Below, piece by piece: positions 17,180 through 28,100 of a DNA stretch of 64,000 nucleotides. Numbering within the stretch: position 1 is the stretch's first letter; each line of letters begins with the position of its first letter. Position numbers and translations under genes: made by a program. The notes under the pieces are model-generated. The model saw only the letters and a program-made list of their open reading frames with translations. It made no database searches and was not told the origin of the DNA. This DNA is from Pegethrix bostrychoides GSE-TBD4-15B. GTDB lineage: Bacteria > Cyanobacteriota > Cyanobacteriia > Elainellales > Elainellaceae. The DNA lies in the NCBI GenBank assembly GCA_019359155.1, contig JAHHHV010000003.1:1-64000 (forward strand), given 5' to 3'.

Positions 17180-18834
17180 CCCGGACGGCCATAGATTAAA
17201 TAGTCGCTGTTGCGATAAACGACCGGGAACGGCAGCTCGTGGTTGGTGAGCGTCATGAAGTAGCTGGCCTGATATTTATCCATCAGCGCCGTGACCTGAT
17301 CAGGGCTAAGCTCATAGTAGTTTTGCCGCAGCGTTTCTCTGATCCAGTCACGGTGGTCAACGGTGCGAAGCGGTTCGGGGAGCGGGAAACTGCCGCCGTT
17401 GAGGTCACCTAGCCGCTCATACCAGGCGATGATCCCAGCTTTGGTCTGCGGCAACAGCTTATATTTGGCCACGGTGGGGCGTTCGGCTAGCCAGGTAAAT
17501 TCCACAAAATCTACGGGCGGTGTCACAAACAGACTGCCCGCTGGCGTTTCTTGCTTTGCCCAGGCGCAGAGTTCCTCAAAGGCTGGCTCTGCGATGGGAA
17601 ACTGTCGCAAAGCCAACAGCTGGCTGCCCAGCAGTCCGGTCTGCAAGATCCCAGCCACCAGCAGTAGACCCAGGCAAAGGGGGATGACTCGCGCTTGCCA
17701 TTTCGCTGAAATGCCCTGCTGAATCGCCAAAGCCACCAGCAAATAAGTCGCCAGCGGCAGCATAACATCGCCCACCCGAAACGGATAGTACTGAAGGAGT
17801 TGGCCAGTCTGGTCAAAGGGTGCAGCCAGAAGACCCACCAGAAACGGGATCAGGCTCACCCAGGTAAACCGGGCGAGCTGCATGGGAGCAGGCGCTGGGG
17901 CGTCTGGCGCAGCCTGTCGGCGCAAAACCCGCTCGGTCGCCCAAAACACTAGCAGAACCAGCAGCAGCCGCAAAAACCAGATTGACCAGATCAGCGGGTT
18001 GAGGTGATGCGGCAGCCGCAAAAACACATAGATCTCGGAGGGTGAAATGGCGGCAGCGGGCGCGGTTGCCAGCAGCTGCGCCAGAACCGCCTGGATAGCC
18101 AGCAGACTGGCGCTGAGATAGATCAGCAGCAGCCAGCCGCTCTGCCGAATCAGCCGGGGGCGTGTCTGGGGATCAAGCGTCAGCGTGCCCACCGCAATCA
18201 GCATCGACCAGCCGCCAACTAGCACATGCAACGAGCTGGCAATGCCCAGCAGCAGCGCCATCCAGCGATAGCGACCAGCCAGCAGCAGCCAGAGCGCCAG
18301 CAGCACGAAGCCATAGGCCAATGACTTGGCCTCCAGCCGACCCAGAATCCACTCTGAGGCGATCACGCCCTGACTCGTGCCTAAAATAAACAGCTCAATC
18401 GCCAGCACGAGCGGCAGGAATTTCAGCCGCAGCTGGGCGCCAATCTGCACCAGAGCCGTAGCCACTAGGCCATAGCAGACCAGTCGCCCAATGATTGAGC
18501 TTGCCAAAAAGCCACAGGCTAGAATCAGCCAGCCCGCTAGCGTTTCAAACAGCAGTCGGTAGCTCTCAGGCTGGTTTAAGTACCAGTCGCCGGGAATCCA
18601 GCTGGGCTGAACATGCTGGCGAGCTAGCGGCAAAACATCAGCTTCGTTGACTGGCCCCAGGTTGCCGTCTAACAGCCAGCGCAGGCTGATCAGCGCCATC
18701 ACAATCAAAATCTTGCTCAGCAGCGTGACTGGAACGCCAGTGCTGAAGCGGCTATTGAGCTGCTTTAAGTTGAACACTGCCAATAAAACGCTCCGAGATG
18801 AGCGCTTGACTTTGAAAAACACTTTAAAAAACAA
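17176..18834 (-). CDS. Polytopic membrane protein, DUF6798-like
   Basis: 552 aa with about 10-12 transmembrane helices between residues 35 and 410, then a soluble C-terminal domain. The tail has 'CAWAKQETPAGSLFVTPP', 'FTWLAERPTVAKYKLLPQ' and 'YFMTLTNHELPFPVVYRN', the pattern I associate with DUF6798. The general layout (many helices, then a periplasmic domain) recalls GT-C glycosyltransferases or O-antigen-ligase-type proteins, but no catalytic acidic motif in the first loop was confirmed (NEADVLP after helix 1 is a candidate). The start codon is uncertain (TTG 18834 or a GTG four codons later), because the basic N-terminus has no clear Shine-Dalgarno. It is coupled to the downstream helicase by a 4-bp overlap. 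Confidence 0.65.
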   Translation of the reverse strand: MFFKVFFKVKRSSRSVLLAVFNLKQLNSRFSTGVPVTLLSKILIVMALISLRWLLDGNLGPVNEADVLPLARQHVQPSWIPGDWYLNQPESYRLLFETLAGWLILACGFLASSIIGRLVCYGLVATALVQIGAQLRLKFLPLVLAIELFILGTSQGVIASEWILGRLEAKSLAYGFVLLALWLLLAGRYRWMALLLGIASSLHVLVGGWSMLIAVGTLTLDPQTRPRLIRQSGWLLLIYLSASLLAIQAVLAQLLATAPAAAISPSEIYVFLRLPHHLNPLIWSIWFLRLLLVLLVFWATERVLRRQAAPDAPAPAPMQLARFTWVSLIPFLVGLLAAPFDQTGQLLQYYPFRVGDVMLPLATYLLVALAIQQGISAKWQARVIPLCLGLLLVAGILQTGLLGSQLLALRQFPIAEPAFEELCAWAKQETPAGSLFVTPPVDFVEFTWLAERPTVAKYKLLPQTKAGIIAWYERLGDLNGGSFPLPEPLRTVDHRDWIRETLRQNYYELSPDQVTALMDKYQASYFMTLTNHELPFPVVYRNSDYLIYGRPG

Positions 18835-18914
18835 AAGTCAAGAACTTGGAGAGAACAGCGCCAAGATGCCGCTGACTACGATAATTCTTTCCGAATTCCT
18901 GACTCTTCAACATC

Positions 18915-18947
18915 AAAAAAGGCTCAAGCCTGATTTGCTTGAGCCTT
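18915..18947 (-). terminator. Rho-independent terminator of the RRM gene
   Basis: Perfect 11-bp stem, AAGGCTCAAGC at 18919-18929 with GCTTGAGCCTT at 18937-18947, and a 7-nt loop. On the minus strand it is followed by a run of six T (18915-18920 read in reverse, partly within the stem). It lies 77 bp beyond the stop of the RNA-binding protein gene. Confidence 0.9.
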
Positions 18948-19023
18948 CTTGTCAATGGGCAATTAATGGGCAGTTAGACGCTAGGGCAATCTCTGCCCAG
19001 CTTATCACCTAGAATCCGCGAGC

Positions 19024-19362
19024 CTAGTAGCCGCCGCCACCACGCGAGTAGCCACCGCCACCGCCGCCGCCGCCGCCACGACGACCGCCGCCGCCGCCAC
19101 CAAACGAACCGCCACGATCTTCGCGAGGCTTGGCTTTGTTCACTTTCAAATCGCGACCCATCCACTCAGCGCCATCTAGCGCTTCGATGGCTGCATCTTC
19201 TTCAGCCTCAGCATTCATTTCGACAAAGCCGAAGCCGCGCATCCGTCCGGTTTCCCGGTCGGTGGGTAGCTGAACGCGCTTGACCGTACCGTATTCTGCG
19301 AACACGGTGTTGAGGTCAGCTTCCGTAACGTCATAGGACAGATTGCCTACGTAGATTGACAT
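19024..19362 (-). CDS. rbp: RRM RNA-binding protein with Gly-rich tail
   Basis: 112 aa. A single RRM covers residues 1-80, with RNP2 IYVGNL (3-8) and RNP1 RGFGFVEM (about 43-50). A Gly/Arg/Tyr tail (GGGGGRRGG, ending GGYSRGGGGY) follows. This is the classic cyanobacterial Rbp family, cytoplasmic single-RRM proteins linked to cold response and mRNA localisation near thylakoids. Length and layout are typical. The approximately 250-bp upstream region (19363-19620) has no gene and probably holds the long 5' leader and promoter common to these genes. It ends in a strong terminator at 18915-18947 and is therefore monocistronic. Confidence 0.93.
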   Translation of the reverse strand: MSIYVGNLSYDVTEADLNTVFAEYGTVKRVQLPTDRETGRMRGFGFVEMNAEAEEDAAIEALDGAEWMGRDLKVNKAKPREDRGGSFGGGGGGRRGGGGGGGGGYSRGGGGY

Positions 19363-19620
19363 GGATCTTCTCCAAAATTAGGGCATAGAGAGCGAGATTT
19401 CGGAGAGAAGCCTGCCAAGGTAAAGCGTGAAAAACTCATCAATTACTAAAAACAAACGCTGCAACCGAATACCTATACTCGCTCAACAGTCTAGCATTCT
19501 GATTCAGATATTTTTGCGGTACGCAGGCAGGCGCGGTAAAGAAATATGACGATCCTGTTGCAGTTTTTAATCTAGATGCGTCTGGATCTGTCTAGATGCG
19601 AATGCTTTTTCAGAGCACCT

Positions 19621-20577
19621 CTAAACCTGAGCCAGCAAACCCAGCTTCTCCAGCACCGGACGGGTTGAGACAATATGGCGATCGAGTCCCAAATCATCTG
19701 GACTCACCCCCGCCGCCAGCGCCACGAGCTGCGGCAGATGCAGCACGGGTAGGCCCAGCGGCAGACCCACAGCCTTGGCCACTTCCGGCTGGCGCGAATC
19801 GAGGTTGAGATGGCAGAGCGGACAGGGTGTGACCATGCAGTCTGCTCCAGCAGTAATCGCCTCCTGGATATGTCCACCAGCCATTTTGAAAGAGGCTTCG
19901 GTGGCATAGCTGGAAAGCGGCCAGCCGCAGCATTGGGTGCGTCCCCGGTAGTAAACTGGCGTGGCTCCGACGGTCTGGAAAACATTTTCCATCGACTGCG
20001 GGTTATAGGGGTCATCGTAGGGCAGGTGGTCTTGGGCGCGCAGCAGGTAGCAGCCGTAAAACGCGGCGCATTTCAAGCCTTCTAGCCGCCTCGTGACGCG
20101 AGCCGCCAATGCCTCCAAGCCCAAATCGCCCACCAGCGCCCAGAGCAGATGCTTGACCTCAGTGCTGCCTTGATAGGGCGAGCAGCCTTCTTGCTTCAGC
20201 AAACCGTTCACCTGCTCTAGATAGGCCGGATTGTTTTGCTGAGCGGCCTTCAATCGCTCGTCCACATGGCCAATCACGCCTTGACAGGTGCTGCAATGTG
20301 TCAGCAGCGGCAGATTCAAGGATTCGGCCAGCGCAATGTTGCGGGCGTTGACCGTATCTTCGAGCAGCTGCGACTCTTCTTTGAAGGTGCCAGAGCCGCA
20401 GCAGGAGGCTTTTTTAAGTTCTAATAGTTCAATGCCCAGCGCTCGCGTTAGCGCTTTGGTGGAAAGGTCGAGTTCGCGGCAGGCTCCTTGGGCAACGCAG
20501 CCGGGGAAGTAGGCGTATTTGAGCGGCGGGGATTGGATCGGGGATTGCGGCATGGATCGTGGCGTAGATTGCGGCAT
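19621..20577 (-). CDS. HdrB-like (CCG-domain) Fe-S/disulfide reductase subunit
   Basis: 318 aa with two Cys-rich CCG modules. The first has YFPGCVAQG...[12 protein letters not shown]. The second has '[14 protein letters not shown]' followed by '[15 protein letters not shown]' and '[14 protein letters not shown]'. This matches heterodisulfide-reductase subunit B and succinate dehydrogenase type E subunits, in which the CX(n)CCG-type cysteines bind a non-cubane Fe-S cluster or act as thiol/disulfide centres. No HdrA or HdrC partner gene is adjacent, so it is an orphan subunit whose redox partner lies elsewhere. A short DNA duplication (GCGGCATGGATCGT twice) creates two possible starts, Met1 and Met9; the conserved domain begins after both. 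Confidence 0.82.
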   Translation of the reverse strand: MPQSTPRSMPQSPIQSPPLKYAYFPGCVAQGACRELDLSTKALTRALGIELLELKKASCCGSGTFKEESQLLEDTVNARNIALAESLNLPLLTHCSTCQGVIGHVDERLKAAQQNNPAYLEQVNGLLKQEGCSPYQGSTEVKHLLWALVGDLGLEALAARVTRRLEGLKCAAFYGCYLLRAQDHLPYDDPYNPQSMENVFQTVGATPVYYRGRTQCCGWPLSSYATEASFKMAGGHIQEAITAGADCMVTPCPLCHLNLDSRQPEVAKAVGLPLGLPVLHLPQLVALAAGVSPDDLGLDRHIVSTRPVLEKLGLLAQV

Positions 20578-20702
20578 GGATCGTAGGTAATCGTGGGGTA
20601 GTCGTCAGCGAAGCGTATCCTCTGCTTCTATGATGGAACGTTACAGCCCGAACTGATGATCACGCCGCAGATCTCTTGGAAAATCAGATTGAAACTTAAA
20701 CT

Positions 20703-21023
20703 ATGCTCTCAGCCACGCTCTACCTGATTCGCTCCAAAGCCGATGGCCAATATCTCGTCGCTCGCCCTCGCGCCGCCAATCCTGATGCCCCACCTGATCC
20801 GGGATTTCTGCTGCTGTTTAAAGAACATGCGGACGCGCTCAGCTACCTGAACACACATGCCTCCGGCTTGATGGATCGCTTTGGCGTAGAGTCAATTCCG
20901 GGTTCGCAGCTCAAAACGCTGATGGGACGCTGGGGATTTACGGGCATTGGCATGGTCCAAGATCCGCTGGTTCCCGAAGTTGAGTTTGCCCGCCCGGATC
21001 ATTCGCTGGGCTTCGGGTTCTAG
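20703..21023 (+). CDS. Conserved hypothetical protein
   Basis: 106 aa with no signal peptide or helix-rich pattern. The sequence (LYLIRSKADGQYLVARP, 'PGFLLLFKEHADALSYLNTH', 'MGRWGFTGIGMVQDPLVPEV') looks like a small folded cytoplasmic protein with alternating strands and helices, and I recall such proteins as cyanobacteria-specific. It lies divergently from the HdrB-like gene and 85 bp before leuB on the same strand. The function is unknown. Confidence 0.7.
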   Translation: MLSATLYLIRSKADGQYLVARPRAANPDAPPDPGFLLLFKEHADALSYLNTHASGLMDRFGVESIPGSQLKTLMGRWGFTGIGMVQDPLVPEVEFARPDHSLGFGF

Positions 21024-21108
21024 ATTTGCAGCCCGCCTTTCGCTCATCAATCGCTGACCAATTCAGGTTATGATACTCAATCGCTAACCTGTTTTATCTG
21101 AACTTTTT

Positions 21109-22188
21109 ATGAGCAACTATCGCATCACGCTGCTTCCCGGCGACGGCATTGGCCCCGAAATCATGAGCGTCACCACCGGAATTTTGAAGCAGGTGGGCGA
21201 GCAGCTCGGCATTGGCTTTGAATTTAAAGAGGCGCTGATGGGGGGGGCAGCAATTGACGCGACGGGTAGCCCGCTGCCAGACGAAACGCTGGCCATCTGC
21301 AAAGACAGCGATGCCGTGCTGCTGGCCGCGATTGGTGGCTACAAGTGGGACAACCTACCCCGGCATCAGCGCCCTGAAACTGGCCTGCTGGGGCTGCGAG
21401 CGGGACTGGGGCTGTTTGCCAATCTGCGACCCGCCAGCATTTTGCCGCAGCTCATCGATGCTTCCAGCCTGAAACGCGAGGTGGTCGAAGGCGTGGACAT
21501 TATGGTGGTACGCGAGCTGACGGGCGGCATTTACTTTGGTCAACCCAAAGGCATCTTTGAAACTGAAACGGGTGAGAAACGCGGCGTGAATACAATGGTG
21601 TATTCCGAAGGCGAAATTGATCGGATTGGCAAAGTCGCGTTTGAAACTGCTCAAAAGCGCAGCGGCAGGCTTTGCTCAGTCGATAAGGCCAACGTCCTAG
21701 ATGTCTCGCAGCTCTGGCGCGACCGGATTACCCAGATGGCCGCTGACTATCCTGATGTAGAGCTGTCTCACCTGTATGTGGACAATGCCGCAATGCAGCT
21801 GATTCGCGCCCCCAAGCAGTTTGATACCATCGTTACAGGCAATTTGTTTGGCGATATTCTCTCAGACGCGGCGGCGATGCTGACCGGGAGCATCGGCATG
21901 TTGCCTTCGGCTAGTCTGGGAGCTGCTGGCCCTGGCGTATTTGAACCCGTGCATGGCTCTGCGCCCGACATTGCCGGACAGGACAAGGCGAATCCACTGG
22001 CGCAGGTGCTGAGTGCCGCCATGCTGCTGCGCTACGGCCTGAATGAACCAGAAGCCGCCAGCCGTCTAGAGCAAGCGGTACAAACTGTGCTAGATGCCGA
22101 CTACCGCACGGGCGATATTATGTCGGCGGGTAAAACGCTGGTGGGCTGTCAGGCCATGGGCGAGGCGTTGAAGCAGGCGTTGGGGTAG
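21109..22188 (+). CDS. leuB: 3-isopropylmalate dehydrogenase
   Basis: 359 aa, the normal size. It oxidises and decarboxylates 3-isopropylmalate to 2-oxoisocaproate with NAD+ in leucine synthesis. The signature features are '[12 protein letters not shown]' at the start, 'RASIL'-type substrate loops around 'LFANLRPAS', '[12 protein letters not shown]' (YFG contact), '[15 protein letters not shown]', the DNAAMQL motif, and '[21 protein letters not shown]' with the metal-binding aspartates. '[13 protein letters not shown]...[13 protein letters not shown]' completes the NAD site. It is transcribed alone toward a convergent glycosyltransferase gene. The last 71 bp overlap that gene's 3' end on the other strand, which is unusual for two apparently intact genes. 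Confidence 0.96.
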   Translation: MSNYRITLLPGDGIGPEIMSVTTGILKQVGEQLGIGFEFKEALMGGAAIDATGSPLPDETLAICKDSDAVLLAAIGGYKWDNLPRHQRPETGLLGLRAGLGLFANLRPASILPQLIDASSLKREVVEGVDIMVVRELTGGIYFGQPKGIFETETGEKRGVNTMVYSEGEIDRIGKVAFETAQKRSGRLCSVDKANVLDVSQLWRDRITQMAADYPDVELSHLYVDNAAMQLIRAPKQFDTIVTGNLFGDILSDAAAMLTGSIGMLPSASLGAAGPGVFEPVHGSAPDIAGQDKANPLAQVLSAAMLLRYGLNEPEAASRLEQAVQTVLDADYRTGDIMSAGKTLVGCQAMGEALKQALG

Positions 22189-24145
22189 TTTGGGCTTCTG
22201 GATCGCGAATCTGATAGTTCTCATGGCGACGGGTTAAGTTGGGGTTGTAGTACGGATCGTGCTGCATCCAGTTGGGCCAGCGCTGCCGCATCCAGTCTGT
22301 TTCTTCAAAGAATCTCGCCTGTTTGTCTGGTGCGAGATCTTCGCCGCGACTTTTGGATTCGTAGTGGTAGAGCTGAACATGCGGCAAATAGATATTTCTC
22401 AAACCCAGCTCTAAGAACTTTAAGCAGAGGTCAATGTCGTTGTAGCCAATTGTGAGCGTTTCCTCAAAACCGCCGACTTGCTCAAATAGGGCTTTACGGC
22501 ACATCAGGCAGGCTCCGGTGACGGCTGCATAGTTGCAGATGCTGACGATTTGCCCCATGTAGCCAAAGGCATCTGCCGGGAAATGCTTGTGGCTATGTCC
22601 GGTGGCGGCAGCAATTCCTAGCACGACTCCGGCATGTTGAATCGTCCCGTCAGCGTAGAGCAGCTTGCCTCCTACGGCACCAACTGACGGACGCTGCGCC
22701 TGTTCGACCATTGCGGTCATCCAGTCGGGCGTGATCACTTTAGTATCATTGTTGAGAAACAGCAGGAACTCACCGCTGGCTTTGGTCGCCGCAAAATTAT
22801 TGATTCGGGAATAGTTGAAGGGAATATCGAGCGGATAAACTTGAAATCTGCTTGGCTCTTTGGCCTGCCATTTTTTGAATAGATCTTGCGTTTTCGCTTC
22901 AACGCTGCCGTTATCAATTACGATGACTTCATAGTTAGGATAGTTACTCTCGCCAAAAATAGAGATTAGACAGGGATCGAGTAATTCTGAGAGATCGCGG
23001 GTGGGAATAATAATGCTAACTAACTTCTGTTCTAAAATTTCATAGCGAATGATATAGTGCCCCGGATGCTGAGGAATACTGAGCACCTGTCCCGGCTCTT
23101 GTCGTCGCTGAAGGGCTTCCTGTAAGGCTCGCTCCGAGGCATCGTAAGCATAGGGTTTGGCAGCAGCGCTCTGGGCAATTGAGGCATCGTGAATCCGCCA
23201 GTGATACAGTACTTTGGGAATGTGAAAAACGCGGTCAGTTTGTTCGGTAAAGCGCAGCACCAAATCGTAGTCTTGACTGCCCTCAAAGCCGACTCTCAAG
23301 CCGCCGATAGCGTTGACAATTGAGCGTCGATAAAAGCTGAGATGGCAGGAATACATGCGGCAGAGGAACGAATCGGGCGACCAATCGGGCTTAAAGGCTG
23401 GATTGCTAAAGTCTCCCTGTTCGTCAATTTTGTCTTCGTCGGTATAAATAAAATCAGCTTCGGGATGTTTATTTAAAAGCAGCGCCGCCTCATAGAGGGC
23501 ATCTGGGGCGAGCAAATCGTCGTGATCCAGCAGAGCAACGAACTCGCCAGTTGCCAGCTCTAGCGCTGAGTTGGAGCAGCGGGAGATATGGCCGGTTTCA
23601 GGGCGAAAGGTGACTTTAATCCGCGAGTCTTGGGCGACGTAAGCTTCCAGCAGCGGACGCACATAGGGAGCAGTAGAAGCGTCATCAGCTAAACACAGCT
23701 CCCAGTGGGGATAAATCTGTCCCAGCACCGAGTCGATTGCGGCACGCAGGTAGGGTTCGGGTGGGTTATAGACTGGGACAAGGATGCTGATCAGCGGCTT
23801 GACTGGGAAAATATCGACGGTCTCGGCCATGCGAGCATAGTCGGCAGGACGAGGCGCGTAGGCTCTGCGCCAGCGATCATAGATAGGCTCCTCAGGTTCA
23901 GGCAGGAGTTCAGATACGGGCGGAATATCAGGCAGCTCAGGCTGCCAGTCCAGTAACTCTTGGCCGCCCAGCCGATTTTTGAGCTGCATCCAGCGACGGC
24001 GCAGCTGCCAAAATTTGCTGCTTTCAATCGCTGAAACTCTGCCGCGATACTGGTCGCGTTCGGCTTGAGCCAGCTCCACTTCTCGCTCTAGCTCACGAAT
24101 CCGCTGTGCGAGCTGACGTTCCTGACGGGTAGCTCTAGGGTTCAT
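22118..24145 (-). CDS. Two-domain GT2 glycosyltransferase with N-terminal coiled coil and SSKFW motif
   Basis: About 675 aa. A coiled coil (residues 5-40) runs into [10 protein letters not shown] (codons at 23999-24028) followed by a basic W/K segment. Two GT-A domains follow: the first (about residues 100-330) has '[20 protein letters not shown]', 'CLADDAST' and '[13 protein letters not shown]'; the second (about 370-630) has '[18 protein letters not shown]', 'VIVIDNGS' and '[11 protein letters not shown]'. It should add sugars to a cell-surface glycan at the cytoplasmic membrane face. ATG 24145 overlaps the upstream methyltransferase stop by 11 bp; a TTG at 24178 is less likely. Its Pro-rich C-terminal tail is encoded opposite the end of leuB. 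It is a close paralogue of the C-terminal half of the 1,049-aa neighbour. Confidence 0.88.
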   Translation of the reverse strand: MNPRATRQERQLAQRIRELEREVELAQAERDQYRGRVSAIESSKFWQLRRRWMQLKNRLGGQELLDWQPELPDIPPVSELLPEPEEPIYDRWRRAYAPRPADYARMAETVDIFPVKPLISILVPVYNPPEPYLRAAIDSVLGQIYPHWELCLADDASTAPYVRPLLEAYVAQDSRIKVTFRPETGHISRCSNSALELATGEFVALLDHDDLLAPDALYEAALLLNKHPEADFIYTDEDKIDEQGDFSNPAFKPDWSPDSFLCRMYSCHLSFYRRSIVNAIGGLRVGFEGSQDYDLVLRFTEQTDRVFHIPKVLYHWRIHDASIAQSAAAKPYAYDASERALQEALQRRQEPGQVLSIPQHPGHYIIRYEILEQKLVSIIIPTRDLSELLDPCLISIFGESNYPNYEVIVIDNGSVEAKTQDLFKKWQAKEPSRFQVYPLDIPFNYSRINNFAATKASGEFLLFLNNDTKVITPDWMTAMVEQAQRPSVGAVGGKLLYADGTIQHAGVVLGIAAATGHSHKHFPADAFGYMGQIVSICNYAAVTGACLMCRKALFEQVGGFEETLTIGYNDIDLCLKFLELGLRNIYLPHVQLYHYESKSRGEDLAPDKQARFFEETDWMRQRWPNWMQHDPYYNPNLTRRHENYQIRDPEAQTTPTPASTPRPWPDSPPAFYPPT

Positions 24146-25145
24146 TGGACGGCAATCCAAAGGTTTTTTTGAAGGCAAACCAGGATTTTCTCAGCTTCCA
24201 AAACTTGCTGGTTTCCATTGCCTGAATGCGGCTAGAGCAGGCGGAACTCTCGGTCTTTAGACGCTCTATTTCTAGCCGGGCCTTGTCAAGCTGCTGTTTG
24301 AGAGTGCCAATTTCTGCAAAAGGTGAGGCAGACTGCGGTACGGAAGAAACTTGGGTCGGTTGAATTGCTGATTTGGTTGCCAAGAGGGCGAAGGCTGGCC
24401 CGTTGGGATGGTTGGTATCGTCAAAGCAGATCTGAATTTCGCTAAACCCAAAGTGTTTGCAACAGTCGAGAATATCAGCGCGGCTCATCCACTGGCTGTA
24501 AGGGGCGCTACCGCCGCAAAAGCCGTTCCAGCCAAGCGACGCGCCATATTCCTGACGGTAGAGCATATGACTAAATCCTTGATAGGCTGAAGGCTTTCCT
24601 TCAGAGATGCGATGGCTCATAGTGGAATGATTTTTCAGCAGTTCTTCGTCGTAGTAATGCGTCCAGATAAACATTTGATCGGCAGCTTTGGCGATCAGAC
24701 CAATCAGCTCGGCTGGATTTCGCATGTGGTAGAGTACGCCACTGGCAACGCAAAGATCAAACTGCGCTTGGTTGGCTCTGAGAAATTCTATAAAGTCGCC
24801 GTAGAGTAGGCTAAGGCGATCGAGCTGAAACATCTCTTTGATGATCAGACATTTGAGATAGGCGCGCGAGTTTGCTTCAATGGCCAAGATAGACTCAGCG
24901 CCTTTCTGGTGCATCATATAAGAGTGTCCGGCTTCTAGGGGGCCAAGTTCCAGCACCGTTTTGGCTTGAAATCCGCCAATCTGCTCAACAATCCAGTCAA
25001 TCCGGGCATCTTCAAACAGATTGGCTGAGCCTGCTCTGAGATCTGCTAATGGCTCAGGTAGCTTTGATGACCACTCATCTTTGAATAGATCCAGCAGGCT
25101 TTGTAAGCTGGGAGCAGAGGTCGTGTACTCATCCAAAATGGTCAT
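24135..25145 (-). CDS. Class I SAM methyltransferase with C-terminal coiled coil and SSKFW-type motif
   Basis: 336 aa. The Rossmann methyltransferase core has 'TVLELGPLEAGHSYMMHQKGA' (motif I), 'ILAIEANSRAYLKC' with the acidic ribose ligand, 'DLCVASGVLYHMRNPAEL' (motif IV region) and 'MFIWTHYYDEELL'. The 'SLGWNGFCGGSAPYSQWMSR' segment resembles lipid- or sugar-modifying methyltransferases. A C-terminal Leu/Lys/Glu heptad segment ends in METSKFWKLR (residues 310-319) and a basic tail. It is probably a glycan O-methyltransferase of the cluster. It begins 12 bp after the upstream 1,049-aa protein and overlaps the next gene, so translation is likely coupled. Confidence 0.82.
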   Translation of the reverse strand: MTILDEYTTSAPSLQSLLDLFKDEWSSKLPEPLADLRAGSANLFEDARIDWIVEQIGGFQAKTVLELGPLEAGHSYMMHQKGAESILAIEANSRAYLKCLIIKEMFQLDRLSLLYGDFIEFLRANQAQFDLCVASGVLYHMRNPAELIGLIAKAADQMFIWTHYYDEELLKNHSTMSHRISEGKPSAYQGFSHMLYRQEYGASLGWNGFCGGSAPYSQWMSRADILDCCKHFGFSEIQICFDDTNHPNGPAFALLATKSAIQPTQVSSVPQSASPFAEIGTLKQQLDKARLEIERLKTESSACSSRIQAMETSKFWKLRKSWFAFKKTFGLPSNEP

Positions 25146-25157
25146 AGCTGAAAGCTC

Positions 25158-28100
25158 CTACTCATCTACGTTCAAACTACAGTCCGTCCGTCTGCGCGTG
25201 AAGTTTGGATTGTAGCAGGGATCATAGTCAATAAAGTTCTGCCAGTGATCATGCATATATTGAACTTCTTTATGAAACCTAGCCAGCTTTTCAGCAGTAT
25301 CTTCTAGCCCACGGCTTTTGGATTCGTGGTGATAAAGTTTGACATGCGGCGGCAGCACAATTCTAAATCCCTGAGAGATAACTCTGAGACAAAAATCAAT
25401 ATCGTTAAAGGCAACCGCCAACTCGATTTCGTTGAATCCTCCCACCTTGTCAAAGACATCGCGCCTGCACATCAGACAAGCTCCAGTAATAGCGGTGTAG
25501 TTGTTGACGATCATCAGCTGACAGAAGTAGGCCGAGGAGCTGCCGGGAACCTGTGAGAGTAGATGTCCGGCCACGCCGCCAATTCCCATAGCAACTCCTG
25601 CATGTTGAATTGTGTCATCGGGGTAGAGCAGCTTTGCCCCAACCGCACCAATCGAATTGCGCTGTGCCTGCTCAACCATGCCTTCAATCCAATCTGGGGT
25701 GATGACTTCAGTATCGTTGTTGAGAAACAGCAGGTACTCGCCCGTGGCCTGACTGACACCGTAGTTGTTCAGCTTTGAATAGTTGAACGGAATATCGAGG
25801 CTGTAGCAGCGAAACCGCTCTGGCTCTTGCGCTTGCCAGAGCTGAATGACCTCTAGGGCATCAGGCTCGCTGCTGCCGTTGTCAATCAGCACAACTTCGT
25901 AATTTGGGTAACTGCTCTTTGTGAAAATCGACTTGAGGCACTGGTTCAGATCATGCCCCAGATCGCGACTTGGGATAATAATGCTGACTCGCTGGTAGTT
26001 TTTGATCTGGTAGCGAACGTTGAAGTAGCCTACGTATTCTGGTACATCTTGCAGTCTGCCGGGTTCACCTCTGCGTCGTAGCGCGTCACCTACGGCTTTC
26101 TTGGCGGCGATGTAGGCGTAGGGTTTCGCGTCGGTGCCGCTAGCTGCCGACTGCTGGTGAATTCGCCAGTGGTAAAGAATTTTAGGAATATGGAAAATCT
26201 GGTCGGTTTTTTCGGTAAATCGCAGCACCAAGTCATAATCCTGACTGCCTTCATAGCCAGTCCGAAAGCCACCAATATCATTAATGATACTGCGGCGGTA
26301 CGTGCCCAAATGACAGGTGTACATCCGGCTGAGGAATGAATCGGGGCACCAGTCTGGCTTAAAGAACGGATGGCAGCGGTTGCCAATCTCGTCAATTTTG
26401 TCTTCATCGGAATAGATCATGTCGGCTTCAGGATGCCGATTGAGTAGGAATATGACTTCGTAGAGCGCTTCAGGACGCATCAGATCATCGTGATCAAGTA
26501 GCGAAATATATTCTCCAGTGGCTAGCTCTAGCGCTGAATTTGAACAGCGAGAGATATGGCCATTTTCAGTGCGAAAAACCACCTTGATCCGCTGATCTTT
26601 CGCGCTGTATTCTTCTAAAATTTCTCGTACATGCGGTTCACTCGAAGCATCGTCGGCAATACAAAGCTCCCAGTTTGGGTAGAGCTGGTTAATTACTGAG
26701 TCGATCGCTTCGCGCAGGAATGTCTCTGGCGTATTGTAGGTTGGAACAATAACGCTGATCAGCGGCTGGAAGGGCATGAGCTTGAGGGTTTCTCGCATCC
26801 GCTGATAGTCAGATGGGCGCGGCTCGTTTTGCTGCTGCCAGCGTTCGTAGGTTGCTTCGGTTGAGCGCTTGATTGGCTTGGGCTCTGCTAATTTTACAGG
26901 CTCAGGTTGGATAGGCTTGGGGTAGGGGATTTCGGGCTGCCAGAACGGACTCTCTTTGCCGCCGAGCAGCTGGTTTTTGAGGAGCTGCCATTGAGTGCGA
27001 AGCTGCCAAAATTTGCTGCTCTCAATTGCCTGCAATCGACCGAGATACTGATCGCGCCCTGTGGTGGCAAATTGCAGCTCCAGATCACGAAATTGCAGCT
27101 CTGACTCGGTCTGCTGAAGCCGCTGTTGCAGCTGCCGACGCTCTTGCTGGAGCTGTGCCTGCGCTTCTTGAAGCTGGCGCTGAAGCTGATGAATTAAAGT
27201 CAGCCGCTCTTTGCTAGTTGATTCTGCTTGTTTAAGTTTTGTCTGAGAGGCTTGAAGCTGTTCTTGTAGCTGTTGGATTTGCATTTGCTGCTGTGTTTGC
27301 AGCTGTTGAATATGCGCTTGTTGCTGTGTTTGCAGCTGTTGGATTTGTGTCTGCAACTGTTGGATCTGCTCTGCCTGCTGTGTTTCTAGCGTTGGCGGTC
27401 GCTCTAGAGGCTGGCCAAATAGCAAATCGAAATCCTCGTATCGCTCAACGAGAGGCTTGAATTTCTGCTTAAAGTAATCAACTAGCGTGTCAGCATATAG
27501 ATTCGTTGTGCTGAGCATTGAGGATGAATGAACGCGATATTCGCTCAGCACCTCTGGTACAAATCGGCACTCATGTCCCGACTGAGCTAGCTTCAGCCAC
27601 AAATCATAGTCTTCCCAGCCAAACCAACCGTAGTGAATCAGCTCTGATGAATATCCAGACAGCGATAGCAAAATCTGGCGATCAAACATTGCCATTGCGT
27701 CAATATATGGACAGCATACTAGCTCATAAACGTTCCATTCCCGATTTGAGATAAGATTAACTTCCTCGCCACTATCATGATTAAATCTACGAATCATGCC
27801 ATATGCAGCAGCAGATCCTTGAATGGCTTGGTATAGTCTAGTAATACAGTCAAAGTGAATCCAGTTATCAGCATCTAGAATAAAGACATACGGCGCACGC
27901 GCTAGCTTTAGACCCAGATTTCTAGAATCAGCCAGACCTGTATTAAACTGCTTATTGACTAGAGAAATCGGAATATCAGAATGTTTATCGAAATAATCTC
28001 GAACAAGCTGAGCTGAATTATCAGTTGAGCAGTCGTTGATCACCAGAATCTCGAAGCCATCGGGTAAACCGCTAGCATCTGAAGCGCACACGCTGTCGAG

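Noticed and set aside
19024-19110. Gly-rich codon repeat as a microsatellite of interest
   Set aside because: It is the ordinary Gly-rich tail of cyanobacterial Rbp proteins.
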